Part shown: positions 49,927 through 61,151 of the stretch, one piece after another
Layout of the letters: each line of letters opens with the position of its first letter
How positions within the stretch are numbered: the stretch's first letter is position 1
Origin: Streptomyces griseus
GTDB lineage: Bacteria; Actinomycetota; Actinomycetes; Streptomycetales; Streptomycetaceae
Reading direction: 5' to 3'
DNA length: 64,000 nt
NCBI RefSeq assembly: GCF_900460065.1
Contig: NZ_UAVD01000028.1
Coordinates: 62,001 to 126,000, forward strand
Position numbers and translations under genes: made by a program
The notes under the pieces: generated by a model
Told to the model about the DNA's origin: nothing
What the model saw: the letters and a program-made list of their open reading frames with translations, nothing else
The model's database searches: none

Positions 49927-49995
49927 CCTGTCGTCGAACTGCCGTCGTCACCCGAAGGGCGGCCCTGCGGGGTCGGGCGGCAGTTCGACGACAGG
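49927..49995 (+). terminator. Long inverted repeat after the LuxR-type gene
   Basis: Perfect 18-bp arms (49927-49944 and 49978-49995) separated by 33 bases, beginning two bases after the stop codon. Most simply a terminator. Because it lies at the exact edge of the cluster, a role as a boundary remnant is also possible. Confidence 0.65.
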
Positions 49996-50092
49996 GCCGG
50001 GGGAGGGCCCGGCCGGCCCGGTGCGGGAGGACCGTCCGCGGTGCACCGGAGGGCCGGGCCGCAAGGCCGGGGAAGGCCGGGCCACGACATGC

Positions 50093-50124
50093 GGGAGGGC
50101 CCGTCCGCGCGGACGGGCCCTCCC
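50093..50124 (-). terminator. Terminator of the class I fumarase gene
   Basis: A perfect 32-base palindrome (16-bp arms, no spacer) 20 bases after the fumarase stop codon on the minus strand. Confidence 0.8.
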
Positions 50125-50144
50125 GGTGACGACTGCGGGGCGGG

Positions 50145-51812
<1,668 letters not shown>

Positions 51813-52008
51813 GACGGCCATTCCTCACTCGGCGACGGCGGCTGACCTCCCTCGGGCAGCGCACCCACCAGGGTAGAGCGCCGCCCCCGGGAGGATCCTG
51901 TGAGGTAAGGCTCACCTCGACAGCGCCCCGCCGGACGGCGGGTGCGGGGCCGGGGCGCGCCGGTTGGAGGGGTAGTCGCGATCTATCGCGTTTGGGTACG
52001 CTGGGGCG

Positions 52009-52701
52009 GTGGACCTAGAGAAGCAGCCCCAGCAGCCCGTCGCGCCGGCCGCCCGGCCGCCCGCCGAAGCCCTGGACAGCGATGGCATCCGCGCCTCCGA
52101 CGCCGACCGCGACCGGATCGCGGACATCCTGCGGGAGGCGATGGCCGAGGGCCGTCTGACGGCGGACGAGCACGCGGAGCGGATCGACCTGGTCTACCGG
52201 GCCAAGACCGTCGGCGAACTCCAGCCGCTGGTCCGGGACCTGCCCGCCGCCTCCGGTCCCACGGCCCGTCCGGATTCCCAGCCGTACGCCTACGGACCCG
52301 AGGGCCCCGACGGCCCCGCGGAGAATCTCGTCGCGGTCTTCAGCAGCGCCAACCGCAAGGGCCGTTGGCGGGTCGGCGGACGGACGAACGCCTTCGCACT
52401 CTTCGGCAGCGTGGAGATCGATCTCACCGAAGCGCTTTTCGGCCAACGCCTCACCGTTATCAATGCGACGTCCATCTTCGGCAGCGTCGACGTCCGGGTG
52501 CCGGAGAACATTTCCCTGCGCGGCAGCGGCACGGGCGTCTTCGGCACCTTCGACGTGCGGACGCTCGAATCGGCGGACCCGGAAGCACCGGTCGTCGTGG
52601 TCAACGGCTATTCCGTGTTCGGCAGCGTGGAAGCCAGGCCGAAGCGGGGCAAGTTCGTGGCGGACCTCCAGCAGCGGCTGCGCAAACACCTCGGCCACTG
52701 A
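52009..52701 (+). CDS. DUF1707 protein with LiaF-like C-terminal domain
   Basis: 230 residues. The N-terminal DUF1707 segment is RASDADRDRIADILREAMAEGRLTADEHAERIDLVYRAKTVGELQPLVRDLP (about 28-80). The C-terminal half is a beta-helix-like domain with repeated FGSVEIDL, FGSVDVRV, FGTFDV and FGSVEARP units, as in LiaF/DUF2154-type envelope-stress proteins, but with no membrane span, so probably cytoplasmic. A TACGCT -10-like box ends six bases before the GTG at 52009, suggesting a leaderless mRNA. Role unknown, possibly envelope or stress signalling. Confidence 0.8.
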   Translation: MDLEKQPQQPVAPAARPPAEALDSDGIRASDADRDRIADILREAMAEGRLTADEHAERIDLVYRAKTVGELQPLVRDLPAASGPTARPDSQPYAYGPEGPDGPAENLVAVFSSANRKGRWRVGGRTNAFALFGSVEIDLTEALFGQRLTVINATSIFGSVDVRVPENISLRGSGTGVFGTFDVRTLESADPEAPVVVVNGYSVFGSVEARPKRGKFVADLQQRLRKHLGH

Positions 52702-52885
52702 ATACGGTGGTGCGCACGGTATACGGCGGGGCGCGCGACCTCCGGTAATCGGCCAAAAGGCCGCGGGGGCGCATTCCGGTACCCCGCGCGCTGGTGGCGC
52801 TCCGTGCTTAGGCGTACGCACAGCGGGTAGGGAGAGCTGCATCGACTCATCCTCGCGAAGCCGTAGCCGTCGTCAGGAGTAGACC

Positions 52886-53260
52886 GTGCTGCAACCGCCG
52901 CATCAGCCTCTGCCGTTCGCCGCCGTTCCGGCCCAGCGGACCCCCGCACGGGAGGACGACGCGGGCCCCTGGCATTCCGATGCGGCCTGCCGCCGCGACG
53001 AGGCCGGCCTGTTCTTCGCCCCGTCGAAGGAGCCGACCGCCGCCCGGCTGGCCCGCGAGGAGGCGGCCAAGCGGGTCTGTGCCCGGTGTCCGGTGATGGT
53101 GGAGTGCCAGGAGCACGCGCTGATGCAGCCCGAGCCGTACGGAGTGTGGGGCGGGCTCACCGCAGCGGAGCGCCGGGTGGCGCTGGCCCGGCGGCGACGG
53201 CGGGACATCGAGCTCACGGCCGCCGCGACGACGGCCGAGCACATAGCGGCGGCGGGCTGA
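52886..53260 (+). CDS. WhiB-like iron-sulfur regulator
   Basis: 124 residues. The four cluster-binding cysteines are in SDAACRRDE, RVCARCPVMVECQEHA; the conserved GVWGGLTAAERR turn follows, and a basic tail (ARRRRRDIE) gives the DNA-contact region. WhiB-like proteins bind a 4Fe-4S cluster and usually work with a principal sigma factor, sensing redox or nitric oxide and controlling development or antibiotic synthesis. The N-terminal 28 residues are Pro/Ala-rich. The GTG at 52886 has AGGAG seven bases upstream. Which paralogue it is (wblI-like by position) I cannot settle. Confidence 0.93.
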   Translation: MLQPPHQPLPFAAVPAQRTPAREDDAGPWHSDAACRRDEAGLFFAPSKEPTAARLAREEAAKRVCARCPVMVECQEHALMQPEPYGVWGGLTAAERRVALARRRRRDIELTAAATTAEHIAAAG

Positions 53261-53297
53261 ACGCCGCGCACCGGCGGGACGCGCACGGCCTACGGGC

Positions 53298-53340
53298 AGG
53301 GGCGGGAAACGGACCACCGTTTCCCGCCCCTCCCCGTTTT
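53298..53340. terminator. Bidirectional terminator between the whiB-like gene and glpX
   Basis: Perfect 15-bp stem (53298-53312 with 53317-53331), four-base loop, followed on the plus strand by TCCCCGTTTT. Confidence 0.88.
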
Positions 53341-53355
53341 GTCGCCGGCCGCTTC

Positions 53356-54387
53356 CTACTTCGCCCGGTCGAAGTCGATGGCGCTGTAGGCGCGGAGCTT
53401 CGACAGCCGGTGGGACGAGGAGATCGTCCGGATCGTGCCGGACTTGGAACGCATCACGATCGACTCGGTGGTCGCCGTCTCCGCGCGGTACCGCACACCG
53501 CGCATCAGCTCACCGTCGGTGATCCCCGTCGCCACGAAGAACACGTTGTCGCCGCTGACCAGGTCGTCGGTCGACAGCACCCGGTCCAGATCGTGGCCCG
53601 CGTCCAGCGCCCGCTGCCGCTCCGCCTCGTCCTTGGGCCAGAGCTTGCCCTGGATGACGCCGCCGAGGCACTTTATGGCGCACGCCGAGATGATCCCCTC
53701 GGGCGTCCCGCCGATGCCCATCAGCAGGTCGACGCCGGTGCCCTCGCGGGCCGCCATGATCGAGCCCGCGACATCGCCGTCGGAGATGAACTTGATCCGC
53801 GCGCCCGTCTCCCGGATCTCCTTGACGATGCCCTCGTGCCGGGGCCGGTCGAGGATGACGACGGTGACGTCCTCGGGCATGGAGTTCTTCGCCCGCGCCA
53901 CCCGCCGGATGTTGACCGACACGGGCGCGTTGATGTCGACGAAGTCCGCCGCCTCGGGCCCCGTCACCAACTTGTCCATGTAGAAGACCGCGGACGGGTC
54001 GAACATCGCGCCGCGGTCGGCCGCCGCCAGCACGGCGATGGCGTTCGGCATGCCCTTGGCGTTGAGCGTGGTGCCGTCGATCGGGTCGACCGCGATGTCG
54101 ACCTCGGCGCCGGTGCCGTCGCCGACCCGCTCGCCGTTGAACAGCATGGGGGCTTCGTCCTTCTCGCCCTCGCCGATGACGACGACGCCGTTCATCGAGA
54201 CGGTCGAGACGAGGGTCCGCATGGCCTTCACGGCGGCGCCGTCGGCGCCGATCTTGTCGCCGCGGCCCACCCAGCGCCCGGCAGCCATGGCGGCGGCCTC
54301 GGTGACCCGGACCAACTCCAGGGCCAGGTTGCGGTCGGGGGCCTCCGGGGAGACCTCCAGTTGGGACGGCAGATGATGCTCGGACAT
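53356..54387 (-). CDS. glpX: Class II fructose-1,6-bisphosphatase GlpX
   Basis: 343 residues, complete. Metal and substrate motifs seen: VVVIGEGEKDEAPMLFNGE, DPIDGTTLNAKG, and LLMGIGGTPEGIISACAIKCLGG. It removes the 1-phosphate of fructose 1,6-bisphosphate in gluconeogenesis and, in actinobacteria, is normally the only or main enzyme for this step. The ATG at 54387 has GGTGCGCT-type weak spacing upstream. A TATCG...CGATA palindrome lies about 55 bases before the start and may carry control. Confidence 0.95.
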   Translation of the reverse strand: MSEHHLPSQLEVSPEAPDRNLALELVRVTEAAAMAAGRWVGRGDKIGADGAAVKAMRTLVSTVSMNGVVVIGEGEKDEAPMLFNGERVGDGTGAEVDIAVDPIDGTTLNAKGMPNAIAVLAAADRGAMFDPSAVFYMDKLVTGPEAADFVDINAPVSVNIRRVARAKNSMPEDVTVVILDRPRHEGIVKEIRETGARIKFISDGDVAGSIMAAREGTGVDLLMGIGGTPEGIISACAIKCLGGVIQGKLWPKDEAERQRALDAGHDLDRVLSTDDLVSGDNVFFVATGITDGELMRGVRYRAETATTESIVMRSKSGTIRTISSSHRLSKLRAYSAIDFDRAK

Positions 54388-54439
54388 CGGAGCGCACCTT
54401 TCTGTACGGCGACGACCGGATATGAGGGTGCTGTGACTC

Positions 54440-54455
54440 TATCGGTAGGTCGATA
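54440..54455. promoter_or_regulatory. Palindromic operator candidate upstream of glpX
   Basis: TATCGGTAGGTCGATA has perfect 5-bp arms around a six-base centre, in the short AT-rich stretch between glpX and the DUF4245 gene, where the glpX promoter should be. Confidence 0.4.
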
Positions 54456-54544
54456 AAATGAGCAGGCCGGGTCACGCATGAGCGCCCCTGTGCCGGGGCC
54501 GTGACGGGCACCCTGCGGCCGGGCGTGTCAGGCCGCGTGCCACC

Positions 54545-55093
54545 ATGGATGCCGTGGCAAGCAAGCGAGGCAAGCAGACAGTCCGGGACATGATCCTGTC
54601 GACCTTGGTGATCGCCGCCTGCGCGGGCGTCATCTACCTGTTCATCCCGAAGGACGAGCACGCCGACCCGATCAAGGCCGTCGACTTCACCGTGGAGCTG
54701 GCGACGGTGCGCACCGCCGCCCCCTATCCGGTGGCCGCTCCCGAGGGGCTGCCGAAGGAGTGGAAGGCGACCTCCGTCCGGTACGACGACGTCGCGGGCG
54801 ACGCCTGGCACCTGGGCTTCCTCGACGCGGACCGCCGGTACGTCGCGGTCGAGCAGTCCACCACCGCCGCGGGTACGTACGTCCCCGAGGTCAGCCGGAA
54901 GGCCAAGGACACCGGGCGCACCGAGACGGTGGCGGGCCGGGAGTGGCAGGTCTGGGAGGGTGCGAAGTACGACGCCCTCGTCCTGCCCGGAGAGGGCCAC
55001 ACCACGGTGGTGACCGGCTCGGCCCCGAAGGAGAGCCTGGTCGAGATGGCCGCCGCGTTGAAGACGGCGCCGCCCGCCGCCCCGGCTTCCTGA
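54545..55093 (+). CDS. DUF4245 membrane-anchored protein
   Basis: 182 residues. A short basic start (ASKRGKQTVRDM) and one hydrophobic helix (ILSTLVIAACAGVIYLFIP) anchor it in the membrane; about 145 residues lie outside. The exported domain contains EGLPKEWKATSVRYDDVAG, AWHLGFLDADRRYVAVEQS and ETVAGREWQVWEG, which match the actinobacterial DUF4245 pattern. Function unknown. It is divergent from glpX, a pairing common in actinomycetes. The ATG at 54545 or the GTG three codons later could be the start. Confidence 0.8.
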   Translation: MDAVASKRGKQTVRDMILSTLVIAACAGVIYLFIPKDEHADPIKAVDFTVELATVRTAAPYPVAAPEGLPKEWKATSVRYDDVAGDAWHLGFLDADRRYVAVEQSTTAAGTYVPEVSRKAKDTGRTETVAGREWQVWEGAKYDALVLPGEGHTTVVTGSAPKESLVEMAAALKTAPPAAPAS

Positions 55094-55117
55094 CGCGGCC
55101 CCGCTTCCGACCGCGTG

Positions 55118-55162
55118 CGCGAAGGGGCCCCGGAACACCTGGTGTTCCGGGGCCCCTTCGCG
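55118..55162. terminator. Very strong bidirectional terminator
   Basis: A 45-base almost perfect palindrome: 22-bp arms (55118-55139 and 55141-55162) around a single central base, between the DUF4245 and nitroreductase genes, which converge. Confidence 0.88.
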
Positions 55163-55173
55163 TGTGACGGGAC

Positions 55174-55764
55174 TCAGACGGTCGTGATGACCTCGTCGAA
55201 GGAGAGGCGCGGGCTGCGCGGGAACCAGGCGTCGTCGCCCGGCTTGCCGATGTTGACGACCATCAGCGGGGTGTGGTCGTCGTCCAGGAACTCCTTCTGG
55301 ATGCCCGCGGCGTCGTAGCCGGTCATCGGGCCGGCGGCCAGGCCGGCGGCGCGGACGCCGATGATGAAGTAGGCGGCCTGGAGCGCGGCGTTGAGGCCGG
55401 CGGCCGACTCGCGGACCGGACGCTCCGAGAAGAACAGGTCCTTGGCCTGGGGGAAGTGCGGGAGCAGCGCCGGGAGCTCCTCGTGGAACTCGTTGTCGGC
55501 GGCCAGGATCGCGACCAGCGGGGCGGTGGCGGTCTTCGGCCGGTTGCCCTCGGCCATGTGCTGCACCAGGCGCTCGCGGCCCTCGGCGGAACGGACCAGG
55601 ACGACGCGCAGCGGCGACTGGTTGAACGCGGTCGGCCCGAACTTGACCAGGTCGTAGATCGCCTGGACCTGCTCGTCGGTCACCGGCTCGTCGGTGAAGG
55701 TGTTGGCGGTACGGGCCTCGCGGAAGAGGAGGTCCTGGGCGGCGGGGTCGAGAACGAGGGACAT
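55174..55764 (-). CDS. Nitroreductase-family protein, malonic semialdehyde reductase (RutE)-like
   Basis: 196 residues, an FMN-dependent oxidoreductase fold. Conserved pieces: LFREARTANTFTDEPV at the start, FGPTAFNQSPLRVVLV, PHFPQAKDLFFSERPVRES, AGLAAGPMTGYDAAGIQKEF and the end MVVNIGKPGDDAWFPRSPRL. This matches the RutE/HadB-like group that reduces malonic semialdehyde to 3-hydroxypropionate, although no other rut genes are nearby. The ATG at 55764 lies ten bases after GGAAGG; a TTG three codons upstream is less likely. Confidence 0.85.
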   Translation of the reverse strand: MSLVLDPAAQDLLFREARTANTFTDEPVTDEQVQAIYDLVKFGPTAFNQSPLRVVLVRSAEGRERLVQHMAEGNRPKTATAPLVAILAADNEFHEELPALLPHFPQAKDLFFSERPVRESAAGLNAALQAAYFIIGVRAAGLAAGPMTGYDAAGIQKEFLDDDHTPLMVVNIGKPGDDAWFPRSPRLSFDEVITTV

Positions 55765-55997
55765 CTGGTGCAAACCTTCCGAGCGAACGCGGTGGGGAGA
55801 AGACCCGAACGTACGCCAGAGGTAGGTGAAGTTTCAACTAAAGTCGGCCGGGAGTGATCCATTGCACAGTACATCTGTCTTGCGCGACGGCCCCCGGCCC
55901 GCACCCCGCCGGTCGCCCCGAGGCGCCCGCGCCGCATGGGACCCCCCTCGGCGGGCCCGGCGGGCCCGCCCCGCCCGCCACGCCCGGGAGCGCCGGT

Positions 55998-56243
55998 TCA
56001 GCCCTGGTCGTCGCCGTCCCGCGGACGGGCCAGGGCCGCGTCCAGTCGGGCGCGGGCGCCCTCCAGCCAGTGCCGGCAGATCTTCGCCAGCTCCTCGCCC
56101 CGCTCCCACAGGGCCAGCGACTCCTCCAGCGTCGTGCCGCCCGCCTCCAACCGGCGTACGACCTCGATCAGCTCGTCCCGCGCCTGCTCGTACCCGAGCG
56201 TGCCCGTGGCGGCAGCCGCCGTCGTCCCGTCGTCGTCCGTCAT
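55998..56243 (-). CDS. xseB: Exodeoxyribonuclease VII small subunit
   Basis: 81 residues, normal for XseB. The helical core is GYEQARDELIEVVRRLEAGGTTLEESLALWERGEELAKICRHWLEGARARLDAA, the family's signature with LEAG and LxLWERGxxL. It forms a helical hairpin that packs along the XseA coiled coil to make exonuclease VII, which degrades single-stranded DNA in repair. The gene lies 156 bases downstream of xseA on the same strand. Confidence 0.93.
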   Translation of the reverse strand: MTDDDGTTAAAATGTLGYEQARDELIEVVRRLEAGGTTLEESLALWERGEELAKICRHWLEGARARLDAALARPRDGDDQG

Positions 56244-56399
56244 GTGATCCACCCTAGATGTCAGCTGTAACGACTTCGTGGGCACCGAGGCCCCTGCGAC
56301 ACGGCCGCCCGGCCGCCCGTCTCCCGGCCCGTACGGGCGTGGAGCCCTCCGGGGCCGGCCACCCCGTCCCGGCGGACTCGGCCGCCCCGCCCCCCGGCC

Positions 56400-57611
56400 T
56401 CATCCGTCCACCCGCACCGTGAACTCGCCCTCCGAGACCCGCGCCCGCAGCGGCTCGCCGGGCGCCCCGGCCTCCTCGGGGGAGCGGACCACGTGTCCGT
56501 CGGGCCGCTGGAGCACCGCGTAGCCCCGCTCCAGAGTCGCGGCCGGCGACAGCGAGACGACCCGGGCGAGCGTGTGCGACAACTCCGAATCGGCCCGGTC
56601 CAGCAGATGCCCCAGCACCCGGCGAGCCCGCCCCAGGAGGGCGTCCACCTCGGCCTCCCGCTCGTCCACCAGCCGGTGGGGACGCTCCATCGCGGGGCGG
56701 CCCAGCGCGTGCGCGAGCCCCCGCTCCTCGCGGTCCAGCAGCCCCCGTACGGTCCGCAGCGCCCGGTCCCGCAACTGCTGCACCCGCTCCAGCTCCTCGC
56801 CCACGTCGGGGACGACCTTCTTGGCCGCGTCCGTCGGCGTGGAGGCGCGCAGGTCGGCGACCAGGTCCAGCAGGGGCGAGTCCGGCTCGTGGCCGATCGC
56901 GGAGACCACCGGCGTACGGCAGGCGGCCACGGTCCGGATCAGCTGCTCGTCGGAGAACGGCAGCAGGTCCTCGACGCTGCCGCCGCCCCGCGCCACCACG
57001 ATCACGTCGACCTCCTGGAGGGCGTCCAGCTCCTCGACGGCCTGCACCACCTGGGCGACCGCGTTCACCCCCTGCACGGCGGTGTTGCGGACCTCGAAGC
57101 GCACGGCGGGCCAGCGGCGGCGGGCGTTCTCCAGGACATCGCGCTCGGCGGCGGAGGCACGCCCGCAGACCAGCCCGACGAGCTGCGGCAGGAACGGCAG
57201 CGGCTTCTTGCGGTCCAGCGCGAAAAGCCCCTCGGCGGCGAGCGACTTCTTCAGCTGCTCCAGCCGCACCAGCAGCTCGCCGATGCCGACCGGCCGTATG
57301 TCCGTCGCCCGCAGCGACAACTGCCCCCGGGGCGCGTACCACTCGGGCTTGGCCAGCACGACGACGCGCGCGCCCTCCGTCACCACGTCGGCGATCCGGT
57401 CGAACACCTGCCGGAAACAGGTCACGCTCACCGAGATGTCGTGCGACGGGTCGCGCAGCGTCAGGAAGACGACCCCGGCCCCCGGGCGCCGCGACAGCTG
57501 GGTGATCTGCCCCTCCACCCAGATGGCGCCGAGCCGGTCGATCCAGCCTCCGATGAGCCGCGACACCTCACCGACGGGCAGCGGCGCTTCCGCGGACGTG
57601 TTGAGAGCCAT
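56400..57611 (-). CDS. xseA: Exodeoxyribonuclease VII large subunit
   Basis: 403 residues. N-terminal OB fold (about 15-115: LPVGEVSRLIGGWIDRLGAIWVEGQITQLSRRPGAGVVFLTLRD), catalytic domain (about 120-330) with LVCGRASAAERDVLENARRRWP, VIVVARGGGSVEDLLPFSDE and SAIGHEPDSPLLDLVADLRASTPTDAA, then a long coiled coil and a small C-terminal domain. It degrades single-stranded DNA from both ends together with XseB. The ATG at 57611 matches the usual start of actinobacterial XseA; TACGCT just upstream suggests a leaderless mRNA. A start at 57635 is possible. Confidence 0.94.
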   Translation of the reverse strand: MALNTSAEAPLPVGEVSRLIGGWIDRLGAIWVEGQITQLSRRPGAGVVFLTLRDPSHDISVSVTCFRQVFDRIADVVTEGARVVVLAKPEWYAPRGQLSLRATDIRPVGIGELLVRLEQLKKSLAAEGLFALDRKKPLPFLPQLVGLVCGRASAAERDVLENARRRWPAVRFEVRNTAVQGVNAVAQVVQAVEELDALQEVDVIVVARGGGSVEDLLPFSDEQLIRTVAACRTPVVSAIGHEPDSPLLDLVADLRASTPTDAAKKVVPDVGEELERVQQLRDRALRTVRGLLDREERGLAHALGRPAMERPHRLVDEREAEVDALLGRARRVLGHLLDRADSELSHTLARVVSLSPAATLERGYAVLQRPDGHVVRSPEEAGAPGEPLRARVSEGEFTVRVDG

Positions 57612-57731
57612 ACGGGCGAGCGTATCGGCAGCCACCGACAGGCCCCCCGCCCCGCGCGGAGGTCCGTGTCCACGCGGGGCGCGAAGCCGTACGCCGCGCA
57701 GCGCCGCGGCGCACGGAGTCCCACGATTCGC

Positions 57732-59231
57732 CTACGGGACCGGGACCCCCTTCTCCGCGGCCCCACCCGGCCCCTCGCCACCGCCCCGGCGGCCCGTCCC
57801 CTGCACCGCCAGCACCACGAGCCCCACCCCGAGCCAGCAGAGCCCCACCACCTGGGCGGACGTCGTCGCCTCCACGATGACCGCGACCAGCACCCCCGCA
57901 CCGACCACCGGCACGAGAACGTGCCGCCACCACACCGGCGGACCCTCCATCCGGCGTACGGCGAACCAGCCGACCACCGACGCGTGCAGCAGGATGAACG
58001 CCGTCAGCGCGCCGATGTCCACCACGGAGACCAGATGGTCCAGGCCGTCGTCGCGCCGGGCCGCCCACACGGCGGCCACCAGGGTCACGATCGCCGCGCC
58101 CAGGATCGCCACCCGCGGCACGCCCGACGACGGGTCGACCCGCGCGAGGAAGCGCGGCAGGCGCCGCTCCCGGGCCATGGCGAAGACGAGCCGGCCGGCC
58201 GCGGCCTGCCCGGCCAGCGCGGCGAACGCGGCGCCGATCGCCTTGCTGACCGCCACCAGGTCGTGCAGCCACGTCCCCACCGAGGCGTCCACCGCGTCGT
58301 AGAACGCCGACCCCTGTGCCGCCGGGTCCGCCGCCAGCTCCGCCGAGCTCACCGGCTCCAGCAGCGCCGCCAGATAGGTCTGCGCCACGAATAGGACACC
58401 GGCCAGCACCAGACAGAACAGCACCGCCCGCGCTACCTTCTGCGAACCGCCCGTCACCTCCTCGGCGAAGGAGGCGATGGCGTCGAAGCCCAGATACGAC
58501 AGCACGGCGATCGACACGGCTCCCAGTACCGCCGCCATGGAGAACCCGGTGTCCCCGGTCAGCGGCGTCAGCCAGCCGCGCTGTGCCCCGTCCCGTACGA
58601 GGACGACCACGGCCGAGACCACGAAGACCAGCAGCACCACGATCTCCATGGCCAGCACCGCGAAGCCGACCCGGGCGGCGGCCCGCACCCCCCACAGGTT
58701 GAGCAGCGTGGTCACGAGCACGGCGACCGCGGTCCACACCCACCGCGAGACCTCCGGGACCAGCGCGTTCATCGCGATCCCCGAGAAGAGGTAGGCGACG
58801 GCCGGGATCAGCAGGTAGTCGAGCATGGCCATCCACCCGGCGATGAACCCCGGCCCTTCCCCGAGCCCCTTGCGGGCATACGTGAAGACCGAACCGGCGA
58901 AGGGGGCGACCCGCACCATCTGGGCGTAACTGAAGGCGGTGAACCCCATGACCACCGTGGCGACCACGTAGACGAGCGCGACCGCGCCGTCGGACTTGGC
59001 GTCCAGGGTGCCGAACACCCCGACCGGAGCCATCGGGGCGATGAAGAGGAGCCCGTAGACGACCAGATCCCGGAACCCGAGCGTCCGCCGCAGCCGGCCC
59101 GGTCCCGCACTGCTTCCGACACCGCCCCCCGTGCCGCCGCCAGGCCCGCTTGCCGCGCCGCCGCCATGCCCGCTTCCCGCGCCGCCCCCCGTCCCGCTGC
59201 CCGAACCGCCGCTCTCCGGAACCGACGCCAT
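57732..59231 (-). CDS. APC-superfamily amino acid permease
   Basis: About 499 residues. A Gly/Ser/Ala-rich disordered N-terminus of about 45 residues is followed by roughly twelve membrane spans. The first has the APC pattern [24 protein letters not shown], and the span 6-8 region reads [28 protein letters not shown], typical of amino-acid/polyamine permeases. It probably imports an amino acid or similar compound by proton coupling; the substrate is unknown. The ATG at 59231 behind GGAGGGG is preferred; the frame opens at an ATG at 59255. Confidence 0.88.
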
Positions 59232-59333
59232 AGCCCCTCCATCACCATCCGTCATGACTCACGAACGCACCGCGACCAGTCTCCCGACCCGGCCGTCCTC
59301 GCGCCTGTTCGCCACGGCCTTACGATGGGACGC

Positions 59334-60314
59334 ATGACTGCAACTCCTGCCCGCCGTGTCCTGCTCGCCGCTCCCCGTGGCTACTGCGCGGGCGTGGACC
59401 GTGCCGTGATCGCCGTCGAGAAGGCCCTGGAGCAGTACGGGGCCCCGATCTACGTGCGCCACGAGATCGTGCACAACAAGTACGTCGTGCAGACCCTGGA
59501 GAAGAAGGGTGCGATCTTCGTGGACGTCACCGCGGAGGTGCCCGAGGGCTCCATCGTGATGTTCTCCGCGCACGGAGTCGCGCCCACCGTCCACGCGGAG
59601 GCCGCCGAGCGCAAGCTCGCCACCATCGACGCGACCTGCCCGCTGGTCACCAAGGTCCACAAGGAAGCCGTCCGGTACGCCAAGGACGACTACGACATCC
59701 TCCTGATCGGCCACGAGGGCCACGAGGAGGTCATCGGCACCTCCGGCGAGGCCCCCGACCACATCCAGCTGGTCGACGGCCCCGAGGACGTGGCGAACGT
59801 CGAGGTCCGCGACGAGTCGAAGGTCGTCTGGCTCTCCCAGACCACCCTGTCCGTCGACGAGACGATGGAGACGGTCGACGCCCTCAAGTCGAAGTTCCCC
59901 AACCTCCTCTCGCCGCCCAGCGACGACATCTGCTACGCCACGCAGAACCGCCAGATCGCGGTGAAGAAGCTCGCCGAGGACGCCGAGCTGGTCATCGTGG
60001 TCGGCTCCAAGAACTCCTCGAACTCCATCCGGATGGTCGAGGTCGCCCTGGACGCCGGAGCCCCCGCCGCCCACCTGGTCGACTTCGCGAGCGAGATCGA
60101 CGAGGCCTGGCTGGAGGGCGTGACCACGGTCGGCCTGACGTCCGGCGCCTCCGTCCCCGACGTCCTCGTCGACGGCGTCCTGGAATGGCTCGGAGAGCGC
60201 GGTTACGCGGACGTGGAGACGGTGAAGACGGCCGACGAGTCGATCACCTTCTCGCTCCCCAAGGAGCTCCGCCGCGACCTGCGCGCCGAGGCCGCCGCCC
60301 TTTCCGCCGAGTAG
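59334..60314 (+). CDS. ispH: 4-hydroxy-3-methylbut-2-enyl diphosphate reductase IspH
   Basis: 326 residues. Last step of the MEP pathway, giving isopentenyl and dimethylallyl diphosphate. The three iron-sulfur cysteines are in [22 protein letters not shown] and [23 protein letters not shown] and [10 protein letters not shown] are further active-site pieces. TACGAT at 59321-59326 lies seven bases before the ATG at 59334, so the mRNA is probably leaderless; another ATG is at 59325. It precedes ppgK by 38 bases, which has its own -10-like box. Confidence 0.96.
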
Positions 60315-60352
60315 CCGCGCACCGGGCCCGGCCTGCCCGTACCGTGGGTCCC

Positions 60353-61105
60353 ATGGAGATCTTCGGCGTGGACATCGGCGGATCCGGGATCAAGGGCGCT
60401 CCCGTGGACCTGGACCGCGGAGACCTGGCGCGGGAGCGCCACAAAGTGCTGACACCGCACCCGGCCACGCCCAAGGGCGTGGCCGACGGCGTCGCCGAGG
60501 TCGTGGGCCACTTCGACTGGACGGGCCCCGTCGGCATCACCTTCCCCGGAGTCGTCACGGACGGGGTCACGCGCACCGCGGCCAACGTCGACAAGGGCTG
60601 GATCGACGTGGACGCCCGCACCCTGCTGGGCGAACGGATCGGTCAGCCTGTCACCATCCTGAACGACGCGGACGCGGCCGGGGTCGCCGAGATGACCTTC
60701 GGCGCGGGCAAGGGCCGTACGGGCACGGTCATCCTGCTGACGTTCGGTACGGGCATCGGCAGCGCGGTCTTCACCGACGGGAAGCTCGTCCCCAACACCG
60801 AGCTGGGCCACCTGGAACTGCACGGCCACGACGCGGAGAAGCACGCCTCCACGAAGGCCAAGGAGGACGAGGACCTCAGCTGGCACCACTGGGCGCACCG
60901 GGTCCAGAAGTACCTGCTGCACGTGGAGATGCTGTTCTCGCCCGAGCTGTTCATCATCGGCGGCGGCGTGAGCCGCAAGGCGGAGAAGTTCCTGCCGCTG
61001 ATCGAGAAGGTCAGGGCCGAGATGGTCCCCGCCCAGCTTCAGAACAACGCGGGGATCGTGGGAGCGGCGATGGCGGCCGCGGGCCAGGCGCACGCCGAGA
61101 ACTGA
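60353..61105 (+). CDS. ppgK: Polyphosphate/ATP glucokinase
   Basis: 250 residues, ROK-family sugar kinase. The phosphate-binding loop is FGVDIGGSGIKGAPVD; then GITFPGVV, LNDADAAGVAEM (catalytic Asp), LLTFGTGIGSAVF and ELGHLELHGHDAEKHAS, with LFIIGGGVSRKAEKFLP toward the end. The extended EKHASTKAKEDEDLSWHHWAHRVQKYL segment is characteristic of the actinobacterial polyphosphate-using glucokinases rather than ATP-only ROK kinases. It phosphorylates glucose in the cytoplasm. TACCGT ends seven bases before the ATG, again suggesting a leaderless start. Confidence 0.93.
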   Translation: MEIFGVDIGGSGIKGAPVDLDRGDLARERHKVLTPHPATPKGVADGVAEVVGHFDWTGPVGITFPGVVTDGVTRTAANVDKGWIDVDARTLLGERIGQPVTILNDADAAGVAEMTFGAGKGRTGTVILLTFGTGIGSAVFTDGKLVPNTELGHLELHGHDAEKHASTKAKEDEDLSWHHWAHRVQKYLLHVEMLFSPELFIIGGGVSRKAEKFLPLIEKVRAEMVPAQLQNNAGIVGAAMAAAGQAHAEN

Positions 61106-61130
61106 CCGGACCGGACGGCACCACGGGTCC

Positions 61131-61151
61131 GCCCCCACCGCCGGTGGGGGC
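61131..61151. terminator. Hairpin after ppgK
   Basis: 10-bp arms (61131-61140 with 61142-61151) around one base; it runs directly into the 21-bp tandem repeat array and lies between converging genes. Confidence 0.5.

Noticed and set aside
49927..49995. Attachment site or transposon end at the cluster edge
   Set aside because: The repeat is a self-contained hairpin right after a stop codon; no matching copy was noticed at the other cluster edge and there is no recombinase gene.
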